Shown in pieces: positions 53,820-62,205 of a stretch of DNA of 64,000 nucleotides (positions within the stretch are counted from its first letter, which is position 1; every line of letters starts with the position of its first letter). Where the stretch lies: the NCBI GenBank assembly GCA_033791445.1, contig JASJGS010000198.1, positions 1 through 64,000 on the forward strand, read 5' to 3'. Made by a program: the position numbers and the translations under genes. Origin of the DNA: JANTGF01 sp033791445 (lineage in GTDB: Bacteria > Bacteroidota > Bacteroidia > Bacteroidales > VadinHA17). The notes under the pieces were generated by a model. That model did no database searches and was not told the DNA's origin. It was given only the letters and a program-made list of their open reading frames with translations.

Positions 53820-55370
53820 ATGAAAAAGATAAGAATACTCTGGACAGATGATGAAATCGATATTTTAAGGTCACATATTATATTCCTTGAGGATAAGGGA
53901 TACGAAGTACTTACAGCAAGTAATGCTGATGATGCTATCTCAATTGTTGGGGATGAGGAGCTTGACTTAATTCTTCTGGATGAGAATATGCCAGGTAAAG
54001 GAGGACTTGAAGTATTGCCATTGCTTAAAGAAATGGCTCCTGATGTTCCAATAGTTATGATAACTAAGAGCGAAGAAGAGAATATAATGGAAGATGCAAT
54101 TGGGGCGAAAATTGACGATTACCTTATAAAACCAGTCAAGCCAAATCAAATTCTGTTAAGTATTAAAAAATTAATTGAGCAGAAGAGGTTAATTTCTGAT
54201 AAAACCATGGCTGGCTACCAGGCTGGATTTGGGGAGATTTCCAGGATGATAAATATGGCTGGAAGTTTTGAAGATTGGTCAGAAATATATAAAAGATTGA
54301 TTTATTGGGAGCTGGAACTGGAAAACTCTGATTCTGGTGAAATGGAAGGTGTTCTACAGATGCAAGCCGTTGAGGCCAATAAGGAGTTTTCAAAGTTCAT
54401 ACAGAAGAATTACAAAGATTGGTTAAATGGAGTTTCAGACAGGCCTGTATTGTCTCCTGATATTCTATCAAAATGGGTCTTCCCATTGATAGATAAAGGG
54501 GAGAAAGTGGTCCTTCTGATAATTGATAATTTCAGATTTGATCAATGGAAGACAGTATACCCAATTCTTCAGGATGATTTTAAAATTGAAAATGAGGAAG
54601 TTTTTTGTAGCATTTTACCCACGGCCACACAATATGCCCGTAATGCCATTTTTTCAGGATTAATGCCGCTTGAGATACAAAAGAGGTTCCCCCAATGGTG
54701 GTATTTTGATGAGGATTCGGAAGGCAAAAATATGTTCGAAGCAGAGTTGCTGGACAAACAATTGCAACGGCATAGTAAACCCTATTCATTTCATTACGAA
54801 AAAATAAGCAATGCAGATGCTGGACAAAGATTTCTTAATAATCTTCCAAACTTATTGAATAACGATTTAATCGCTGTAGTATATAATTTTGTTGATATGC
54901 TTTCACATGCCAGAACAGAATCTGAAATGGTTAGGGAGCTGGCAGGTGATGAAAAAGCATATAGATCAATTACACAGAGCTGGTTTCGTCATTCACCTAT
55001 TCTTGATGTGGTAAAAATGCTTGCAGAAAAGAAAGTGAAACTGATCATTACCACCGACCATGGAACCACTAAAGTAAACCATCCCGTGAAAGTCATTGGT
55101 GACCGAAATACCTCCACTAACCTGAGGTATAAGACAGGAAAGAACCTTGATTACAATCCAAAGGAAGTATTTGAAATAAGGCGACCTGAAGAAATTGATC
55201 TTCCCAAATCAAATATTAGTTCCAAATTTATTTTTGCCCGGAGTGATGATTTTTTACTTTTCCCTAAAAATTATAATTATTACGTGAATTATTATAAAGA
55301 TACCTTTCAGCACGGCGGAATATCTCTCCAGGAAATGCTTATCCCTTTCGTTATTTTAAGTCCAAAATAA
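53820..55370 (+). CDS. porX: T9SS regulator PorX (response regulator with PglZ domain)
   Basis: 516 aa. Receiver domain 1-120 with the acidic pocket Asp10-Asp11 and phospho-acceptor Asp54 (LLLDENMPG). A helical linker and then a PglZ/alkaline-phosphatase-like domain (about 170-515) with IIDNFRFDQW, FCSILPTATQYARNA, TTDHGT and DTFQHGGISLQE; these carry the metal-binding Asp and His residues. PorX with the kinase PorY and sigma factor SigP controls T9SS genes in Porphyromonas; structural work assigned zinc-dependent phosphodiesterase activity. PorY is not in the window. It is downstream of sprE and 22 bp before tsaE. Confidence 0.94.
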   Translation: MKKIRILWTDDEIDILRSHIIFLEDKGYEVLTASNADDAISIVGDEELDLILLDENMPGKGGLEVLPLLKEMAPDVPIVMITKSEEENIMEDAIGAKIDDYLIKPVKPNQILLSIKKLIEQKRLISDKTMAGYQAGFGEISRMINMAGSFEDWSEIYKRLIYWELELENSDSGEMEGVLQMQAVEANKEFSKFIQKNYKDWLNGVSDRPVLSPDILSKWVFPLIDKGEKVVLLIIDNFRFDQWKTVYPILQDDFKIENEEVFCSILPTATQYARNAIFSGLMPLEIQKRFPQWWYFDEDSEGKNMFEAELLDKQLQRHSKPYSFHYEKISNADAGQRFLNNLPNLLNNDLIAVVYNFVDMLSHARTESEMVRELAGDEKAYRSITQSWFRHSPILDVVKMLAEKKVKLIITTDHGTTKVNHPVKVIGDRNTSTNLRYKTGKNLDYNPKEVFEIRRPEEIDLPKSNISSKFIFARSDDFLLFPKNYNYYVNYYKDTFQHGGISLQEMLIPFVILSPK

Positions 55371-55392
55371 TCAATCATTATTTTTGCTGAAA

Positions 55393-55809
55393 ATGAAATC
55401 TCTTTCCATAAAAGATACGAATCACCTGAATCAGGCCGCAGATAAGTTCCTCGAATTTTTTAATAAGCCGGGAATCTTTGCTTTTTATGGTGATATGGGT
55501 GCTGGGAAAACCACTTTTATCCAGGCCCTGTGTTCAGTTTTAGATGTAGAAGATATTGTAAGTAGTCCTACTTTTTCATTGGTTAATGAATACCGTACAA
55601 ATGATAATGACTTAGTATTTCATTTTGACTTTTATCGAATTGAAACCATAGATGAGGTTTATGATTTTGGATATGAGGAGTATTTTTATCAGAATTGCTA
55701 TATTTTTATTGAATGGCCGGAATTGATTGAAGAATTGTTACCTGAAGATGCAATTCGAATTAGGATAAATGTATTACCCGATAACTCCAGAGAACTCATA
55801 ATTGGATAG
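55393..55809 (+). CDS. tsaE: tRNA threonylcarbamoyladenosine biosynthesis protein TsaE
   Basis: 138 aa from the ATG at 55393. Walker A GDMGAGKTT (33-41), VSSPTFSLVNEY and HFDFYRIE are the TsaE pattern, with FIEWPELIEELLP near the end. The ATPase partner of TsaD/TsaB in t6A37 modification. 22 bp after porX. Confidence 0.95.
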   Translation: MKSLSIKDTNHLNQAADKFLEFFNKPGIFAFYGDMGAGKTTFIQALCSVLDVEDIVSSPTFSLVNEYRTNDNDLVFHFDFYRIETIDEVYDFGYEEYFYQNCYIFIEWPELIEELLPEDAIRIRINVLPDNSRELIIG

Positions 55810-55902
55810 ATCCTAGAGTAATTATTTGATTTTACCCCTTAATTATTGTATTTTCGATCCTCCACTTTTCTAGAAATGAGAATTCTATAATATTATTTTA
55901 AT

Positions 55903-57123
55903 ATGGTTGATCCGGATAAGACATCAGGTATACGGTTTGGGAACAGTAGATTGTTACCGCAAGAAGAAATGCTTGAGACGGCCAAAAAGAGCAAAAGCCT
56001 GGTTATTGGCATTCCAAGGGAAACCTGGAAACAAGAGAACAGGGTTTGTCTTACTCCTGAAGCAGTTGAACTGTTGGTCAACAACGACCATGAAGTAATT
56101 ATTGAAACAAATGCAGGAAAAGAAGCCAGTTATTCAGATACAGATTATAGTGAATGTGGTGGAATTATAGCAGAAAAGGCTGAGGAGGTTTTTCAAAGCG
56201 ATGTTATTTTGAAAGTGGCTCCTCTCACTAAAAAGGAAATTGGGTTTTTGAAAGGAAATCAACTTATAATTTCATCCTTACATGTTGCAGCCCAGAATGA
56301 AGAATATTTTCGTGAGCTTATTCGGAAAAAGATAACAGGAATTGCCTTTGAAAGTATAAAGGATAAATATGGTAGATTCCCTGTTGTAAGATCCATGAGT
56401 GAAATTGCCGGGATTACTTCAATATTACTTGCCTCTGAATACCTGAGTAATGTTCATAGTGGTAAAGGAGTATTGTTGGGTGGAATTACCGGAATTACTC
56501 CAGCTGAAGTTGTGATATTGGGTGCAGGAACAGCTTCTGAATTTGCAGCTCGGGCTGCTCTTGGATTAGGTGCTTCTGTGAAAGTGTTTGATAATTCAGT
56601 TCATAAACTCAGAAGGTTACAAAATTATTTAGGGCAACGACTTCACACATCAATTTTTCATCCTCGTGTTCTGGAGAAAGCTCTTCAGTCTGCTGATGTT
56701 GTTGTTGGAGCCATCCATCTGGTTGATGAAGGACCCCGGTATTACATTACAGAGGATATGGTCAGCAAAATGAAGAAAGGTTCAATTATTGTTGATATTA
56801 GTATTGATCAGGGTGGGTGTGTGGAGACTTCTGAATTATCAACCCATACCAATCCTGTTGTAATAAAACACGATGTAGTACATTATGCCGTAGCAAATAT
56901 TCCTTCAAGAGTAGCACGCACAGCTTCTATAGCATTGAGCAATGTGTTTACCCCCATTCTTTTAAATATAGGTGGATCGGGAAGCTTGTTGAACTACCTT
57001 CATGAAGACCAGGGACTTCGAAAGGGTGTTTATGTCTTTAATGGGATTCTTACCAATCGCTTTGTGGGTAGGCGATTTGGAATATTATCCAAGGATATTG
57101 ACTTACTCCTTGCCGCTTTTTGA
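55903..57123 (+). CDS. ald: Alanine dehydrogenase
   Basis: 406 aa. An extra N-terminal segment of about 33 residues precedes the usual VIGIPRETWKQENRV start. SSLHVAAQ carries the catalytic His, and VVILGAGTASEFAARAALGLGA is the NAD-binding loop. It interconverts alanine and pyruvate plus ammonia. An NAD(P) transhydrogenase alpha-type relation is excluded by length. It lies 93 bp after tsaE. Confidence 0.92.
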   Translation: MVDPDKTSGIRFGNSRLLPQEEMLETAKKSKSLVIGIPRETWKQENRVCLTPEAVELLVNNDHEVIIETNAGKEASYSDTDYSECGGIIAEKAEEVFQSDVILKVAPLTKKEIGFLKGNQLIISSLHVAAQNEEYFRELIRKKITGIAFESIKDKYGRFPVVRSMSEIAGITSILLASEYLSNVHSGKGVLLGGITGITPAEVVILGAGTASEFAARAALGLGASVKVFDNSVHKLRRLQNYLGQRLHTSIFHPRVLEKALQSADVVVGAIHLVDEGPRYYITEDMVSKMKKGSIIVDISIDQGGCVETSELSTHTNPVVIKHDVVHYAVANIPSRVARTASIALSNVFTPILLNIGGSGSLLNYLHEDQGLRKGVYVFNGILTNRFVGRRFGILSKDIDLLLAAF

Positions 57124-57217
57124 CAATTATTCAAATTTATATACTTTCGGCTTTCAATTTCAACCAGTGGATAGAGATTTCCTTGTTTTAATACTTCAAC
57201 CTTTCAAATAATCAGGG

Positions 57218-58453
57218 ATGGTAAGACTTGTATATGGTGTAACATTAAGAATTTACAATGCAGTACTTTTATTAGCCTCATTATTCAATAAAAAGGCAAG
57301 ACTATGGGTTGATGGAAGAAAAGGACTCTTCGATAAATTAGGAAGTGAACTGGAAGGCAAATCAAATATTGTCTGGTTCCATTGTGCTTCACTTGGTGAA
57401 TTTGAGCAGGGCCGACCTGTTATTGAGGAATACAAAAGAAAAAAGCCAAATATTTATATTTTGCTGACTTTCTTTTCACCTTCGGGATACGAAATTAGGA
57501 AAAACTATGAAGGTGCAGATAGTGTATTTTATCTTCCGCTCGATTCTAAAAGAAATGCCAACCGTTTTATTAATATTGTCAATCCAAGTATTGTAATCTT
57601 TGTCAAATATGAGTTTTGGTTGAATTATCTTCAACAGCTATGGCAAAGAAATATTCCAGTATTCTTGATTTCTGCAAACTTCAGAAGAAACCAGTGGTTT
57701 TTTAAATGGTATGGGAAGTCATTCAGGAAAATATTCAAATTTTATACACATTTATTCGTTCAGAATAAATCTTCTGAAGAGATTCTATCTGACTTTGGCA
57801 TATCAGATGTTACTGTTGCCGGGGATACTCGTTTTGATCGGGTTAGTCAATTAGCGTTGAATCCAAGACCTATCCAAGTAGCAGAGTCATTTAAGAATGG
57901 AAAATTTTTAATTGTTGCAGGAAGCACATGGATCCCGGATGAAGAGATTCTCTGCAAATATATCAATGAGAGTAATAATGATTTAAAATGGATTCTGGCA
58001 CCCCATGAAATTGGTTCTGCCCATATTGATAAAATAGAATCTTTATTACACAAATCATATTTTAGATTTTCTGAGGCTTCAACAAGCGATGTGGAAAATG
58101 CAAGTGTTATGATTATTGATAATATTGGGATGTTATCATTTCTGTATGCATATGGTGAAATTGCCTATGTAGGAGGAGGGTTTGGTGTGGGTATTCATAA
58201 TATTCTGGAACCAGCTTGTTTTGGAATTCCAATTATATTTGGACCTACTTATCATAAGTTTCAGGAAGCTTCTGATTTGGTTAATGAGGGGGGGGCTTTC
58301 TCAATAGGAAGTTATGAAGAATTAATGAACAGATTAAATAACCTGCTTATATCTCCGGAAACCATTGCGAAGTCTAGAGAAATTGCTAAATCATATGTGA
58401 ATAATAATAATGGTGCCACCAGTATGATTGTTAATAATTTGTTAAGTTTTTGA
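57218..58453 (+). CDS. waaA: 3-deoxy-D-manno-octulosonic acid transferase
   Basis: 411 aa GT30 enzyme. An N-terminal membrane-associated helix (about 5-22) precedes the catalytic block WFHCASLGEFEQGRP with Glu61 as general base. FVKYEFWLNYL, AGSTWIPDEE, the LAPHEIGSAHI block and YVGGGFGVGIHNILEP complete the GT-B fold. It adds Kdo to lipid A, so the organism makes LPS. It lies 94 bp after ald. Confidence 0.95.
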   Translation: MVRLVYGVTLRIYNAVLLLASLFNKKARLWVDGRKGLFDKLGSELEGKSNIVWFHCASLGEFEQGRPVIEEYKRKKPNIYILLTFFSPSGYEIRKNYEGADSVFYLPLDSKRNANRFINIVNPSIVIFVKYEFWLNYLQQLWQRNIPVFLISANFRRNQWFFKWYGKSFRKIFKFYTHLFVQNKSSEEILSDFGISDVTVAGDTRFDRVSQLALNPRPIQVAESFKNGKFLIVAGSTWIPDEEILCKYINESNNDLKWILAPHEIGSAHIDKIESLLHKSYFRFSEASTSDVENASVMIIDNIGMLSFLYAYGEIAYVGGGFGVGIHNILEPACFGIPIIFGPTYHKFQEASDLVNEGGAFSIGSYEELMNRLNNLLISPETIAKSREIAKSYVNNNNGATSMIVNNLLSF

Positions 58454-58559
58454 ACTTTTCTTGCCTGTTAATTTTCCTTACTTTTATCTTCTCACTCTTT
58501 TTATTTTTCTGAGATATCGGACCTGGAATAATTAACAATTTCTTAAAGGAATAAATTTA

Positions 58560-58587
58560 TTTGATCTTGTGTTAACATCTAATTTTG
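58560..58587 (+). promoter_or_regulatory. Candidate promoter of the TonB-receptor gene
   Basis: TAATTTTG (58580-58587) matches the -7 consensus exactly, with TTTG at 58560-58563. The 16-nt spacer is shorter than usual, so the -33 element is doubtful. Confidence 0.4.
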
Positions 58588-58628
58588 CCTATTCAATTTT
58601 TACCTAAACTTAAATTTTAAAATCTACT

Positions 58629-61600
58629 ATGAAATCAAAAATCAAAATTTTATTTGGTGCTGCATTATTTCTATTTGCAGCAATTACTGCTTTTGGCCAG
58701 GGCACTACCACCTCAGGGATGAATGGTAGGGTACTTGATGAAAGTGGTGACTTTTTGCCGGGTGCAACTGTAATTGCGATTCACACTCCAACCGGATCTC
58801 AATTTGGTGGAATCTCTGATGCTGAAGGCTTTTTTCGTTTACCAAATATGAATGTAGGTGGACCTTACAAGGTAACTTTTACATTTATTGGTTATCAGGC
58901 CTATAAGGTAGATGGTATTTACCTTACACTGGGGCAAACGTTTAAACTTAATGTTACCCTGGGAGAGACTGAAACTGTTTTAGCCGAGGTGGCGATAACG
59001 GGAACCAGGGTGAGGGATTACGATGCTTTTGATGGAAACCGTACAGGAGCTGAAACCGTAGTTACCAATCAGCTCATTCAGGCTTTGCCATCGGTAAACA
59101 GGGACCTATCTGATTTTACCAGGCTTACACCACAAGCAACTGTTGATAATTATGGTGGTATTTCAATTGCTGGAATCAACAACAGGTACAATGCTATTTC
59201 AATTGATGGAGCCGTAAATAATGATGTATTTGGATTGTCTGCAACAGGTACCAATGGTGGCCAAACAGGAGGCTCCCCGGTAAGTATGGATGCTATAGAG
59301 CAATTCCAGGTTACTATAGCACCTTATGATGTACGTCAATCTGGTTTTGCGGGTGCAAGTATCAATGCAGTTACACGTAGTGGTTCCAACAGATTTCATG
59401 GATCTGCCTATTATTATTTAAGGAATCAAGGCTTGGCTGGGAAAACACCAACCAATGATTCAGAAGCGGAAAGGAAAAAACTCGATAACTTTACTTCTAA
59501 TACCTATGGCGCTAGAATAGGTGGGCCTATTATTAAAAATAAGCTATTCTTTTTCGCCAATGTGGAAATTCAGCGAGAGGAAACTCCTTTAAGTTTTGAT
59601 TTTTCAACCTATCAGGGGGCTTCAACCCGTGCAGAAATCGATCAGGTAACTTCAAAATTGCAAAGTTTAGGATATGAACCTGGTGATTGGGAGAACAAAA
59701 TGAGAACGCTGAATTCAGATAAATTCATGCTTAAATTAGATTGGAATATCAATCAACATAACAAGTTGATGGCTAGGTATTCATATACCAATCTCGAAGC
59801 AGTTAGAGCAAGTGCTTCCAGCTCCCGCTCATTAGGCTATCAAAATAATAGTGAATATTTCCCAAGTTTAACACAGTCAGCTACAGTTGAATTAAAAAGT
59901 AATTGGGATGGTTATTCAAATGACCTGATTGTTGGATTTACTGCAGTACGCGATGACAGAGACCCTCTTGGCCAAAATTTCCCTGCATTACGGATTTATG
60001 ATGGATCAGCTACTCTATATGCCGGATCAGAAGCTTATTCAACTGCCAATGCATTAGACCAGGATGTTTTTACTTTTACCAATAATTTTACAATATACAA
60101 AGGAAAACATAGCATTACTGTGGGCGCCAACGTTGAGTATTCGCATACTTATAATCTTTTTATGAGAAAGAATTATGGTGAATACAGGTATAGTAGTATT
60201 GCAGATTTCTTAACGGTTACCGGAGCTGCTGATGGAAGTGGTGGTGAGGTACCTGCTTACCAGTATGAAAGGGGTTACTCTCTGGTAGATGATGTTACGG
60301 GTGATGGATCAGAAGCTGCCGCCATTTTCGGAATGCTTCAGTGGGGTATTTATGCACAAGATGAATACCAGGCCAACGATAATTTTAAGTTAACCTTCGG
60401 ATTACGTATAGACATGCCTGTATTCTTAAAGAATCCTACCGAAGATACCCACTTTAATTCGGTTACCTTGCCAGCCATTGAAGCAGCCGGCTGGGATACG
60501 CAGGGTGCACGTGCAGGACAAATGCCAAAATCTCAGTTAATGTTTTCTCCCCGTGTAGGATTTAACTGGGACGTTAGTGGAAATGGAAGTACACAGCTTC
60601 GTGGTGGTCTTGGAATCTTTACCAGCCGTTTGCCTCTGGTTTGGCCAGGTGGTTCTTATACAAACAATGGTTTAGCAATTGGTGGTGTTTATCACAGGAG
60701 CTCCTGGGGTGATGATATTTGGTTTAGGCCTCAATGGGATAACCAGTATAAAAATTCTGATTTTGGTGGTACAGATGCTCCTTATGGAGGACAGATGGAC
60801 CTTTTTGCCAAAGATTTCAAGTTCCCACAGGTATTCAGGGTAAATGCTGCCGTAGATCAGAAACTATTCTGGGGAACCATTTTGACAGTGGAAGGTATTT
60901 TTACCAAAACTCTCAACAATGTGAATTATTATAATATGAATATCTCACCTAATCCAGATATGACTATGCCGAATCTTACAGGGGCTGATAATCGTCCATA
61001 TTGGGATGCTTCTTCCATTGACCCTGATTATACCCGTGTTATGGTTGGTACAAATACCAATGAAGGATATGCCTATAACTTTACAGTTCAGCTTCAGAAA
61101 CCCTTTTACAAAGGTTTCACAGGAAGTATTGCCTATACTTTTGGTAGGTCAATGGCTGTAAATGATGGAACATCTTCACAGAACTCATCACAATGGAGAT
61201 ATATGGAGCAGGTAAAGGGTTTAAATAACCTGGAACTTTCCTATTCTGACTTTGATATGGGATCCAGAGTAGTTGGATTCCTTAGCTATCATTTTGAATG
61301 GCTGAATCATTTAGGAACAACCTTTAGCTTGTTCTATAATGGCCAATCAGGTAAGAGATATTCTTATATTTATAATGATTATGGTGATTTGAACGGAAAT
61401 GGTGAGAGTGATAACAACCTTATATATATACCTGCAAACTCATCTGAAATAAATTTGAATGACGGTAGCTGGGCTGACCTGGATGCTTATATTGAAGCGG
61501 ATCCTTACCTGAGTAAGCATCGTGGTGAATATGCTGAGAGAAATGGTGCCAGATCACCTTTCACCAATATTTTTGACTTCAAGATTGTTCAGGATGTTTT

Positions 61601-61868
61601 CACCAACTTTGGAAGCAACAAGACCCATACTCTCCAGATTACTTTTGATATTTTCAACCTTGGAAATATGTTAAATAAAGATTGGGGCAGAATGTATTGG
61701 GTTTCAAATGATGCATATAAGTTAATTGACTTTTACGATTTTGATGCCGATGGTACAACTCCAGTATTTGAATTTGATACACCTAATGGTGATCCATGGA
61801 ACATTGATGACTCAGGTATCCAGAGTTCAAGATGGCAAGCTCAAATTGGATTCAGATATCTATTTTAG
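58629..61868 (+). CDS. Oar-like TonB-dependent outer-membrane receptor
   Basis: 1079 aa. Signal peptide 1-23 (cut near AFGQ), carboxypeptidase-regulatory-like beta-sandwich (about 28-112), plug domain (about 125-255, with NNRYNAISIDGAVNNDVFG and SPVSMDAIEQFQVTIAPYDV), then a large beta barrel ending in QIGFRYLF with the terminal Phe. The plug pattern is of the Oar type, which in Myxococcus is linked to protein export. No SusD-like partner follows, so SusC-type glycan uptake is unlikely. Substrate unknown. It has its own terminator. Confidence 0.9.
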   Translation: MKSKIKILFGAALFLFAAITAFGQGTTTSGMNGRVLDESGDFLPGATVIAIHTPTGSQFGGISDAEGFFRLPNMNVGGPYKVTFTFIGYQAYKVDGIYLTLGQTFKLNVTLGETETVLAEVAITGTRVRDYDAFDGNRTGAETVVTNQLIQALPSVNRDLSDFTRLTPQATVDNYGGISIAGINNRYNAISIDGAVNNDVFGLSATGTNGGQTGGSPVSMDAIEQFQVTIAPYDVRQSGFAGASINAVTRSGSNRFHGSAYYYLRNQGLAGKTPTNDSEAERKKLDNFTSNTYGARIGGPIIKNKLFFFANVEIQREETPLSFDFSTYQGASTRAEIDQVTSKLQSLGYEPGDWENKMRTLNSDKFMLKLDWNINQHNKLMARYSYTNLEAVRASASSSRSLGYQNNSEYFPSLTQSATVELKSNWDGYSNDLIVGFTAVRDDRDPLGQNFPALRIYDGSATLYAGSEAYSTANALDQDVFTFTNNFTIYKGKHSITVGANVEYSHTYNLFMRKNYGEYRYSSIADFLTVTGAADGSGGEVPAYQYERGYSLVDDVTGDGSEAAAIFGMLQWGIYAQDEYQANDNFKLTFGLRIDMPVFLKNPTEDTHFNSVTLPAIEAAGWDTQGARAGQMPKSQLMFSPRVGFNWDVSGNGSTQLRGGLGIFTSRLPLVWPGGSYTNNGLAIGGVYHRSSWGDDIWFRPQWDNQYKNSDFGGTDAPYGGQMDLFAKDFKFPQVFRVNAAVDQKLFWGTILTVEGIFTKTLNNVNYYNMNISPNPDMTMPNLTGADNRPYWDASSIDPDYTRVMVGTNTNEGYAYNFTVQLQKPFYKGFTGSIAYTFGRSMAVNDGTSSQNSSQWRYMEQVKGLNNLELSYSDFDMGSRVVGFLSYHFEWLNHLGTTFSLFYNGQSGKRYSYIYNDYGDLNGNGESDNNLIYIPANSSEINLNDGSWADLDAYIEADPYLSKHRGEYAERNGARSPFTNIFDFKIVQDVFTNFGSNKTHTLQITFDIFNLGNMLNKDWGRMYWVSNDAYKLIDFYDFDADGTTPVFEFDTPNGDPWNIDDSGIQSSRWQAQIGFRYLF

Positions 61869-61875
61869 TCTAAGT

Positions 61876-61929
61876 AGAATTTGTTTTAGAAAAGGAAGTC
61901 TTTCGACCTCCTTTTCTAAAACAAATTCT
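61876..61929 (+). terminator. Long hairpin terminator after the TonB receptor
   Basis: A 21-bp perfect inverted repeat (61876-61896 with 61909-61929), extended inward by one mismatch and a 3-bp GTC/GAC stem closed by a TTTC loop. It starts 8 bp after the stop codon. The arm AGAATTTGTTTTAGAAAAGG is unusually long for a terminator. Confidence 0.8.
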
Positions 61930-62205
61930 GTCAAAATAAAGCTGTAATTACTGGCAGCTCAGTGAATAAACTTTGGTTTTATTTTTTGCAAAAAGATTCA
62001 CTCGTCAAAAAAGCAGACTTGTGTAAAATGCAGTATAGCAGCTCTTTAGGAACGATTCGTTAATAACTTCAATGAAATGTTAATAAGTATGGAAGGCCAG
62101 CTGTTGCCTAGATTTTTTTCTATTCATAAATTGCAAGCCTGACATAACTCAGCCCCAATAATTTTAATATTTTTATTAACAATGCTTTAAAGAATTTTTT
62201 GGCAT
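61930..62205. other. Non-coding stretch before nrdJ
   Basis: With the hairpin upstream this makes a gene-free 337 bp. I see no ORF, tRNA, NrdR box or cobalamin riboswitch core (no match to the conserved B12-box). It probably contains the nrdJ promoter, but no convincing -33/-7 pair is visible. Confidence 0.6.

Noticed and set aside
57002..57211. 69-codon plus-strand ORF at the end of ald
   Set aside because: It is mostly the ald sequence in another frame and has no recognisable features.
61930..62205. Cobalamin riboswitch before nrdJ
   Set aside because: A B12-dependent enzyme made this worth checking, but I found no B12-box or the conserved core segments.
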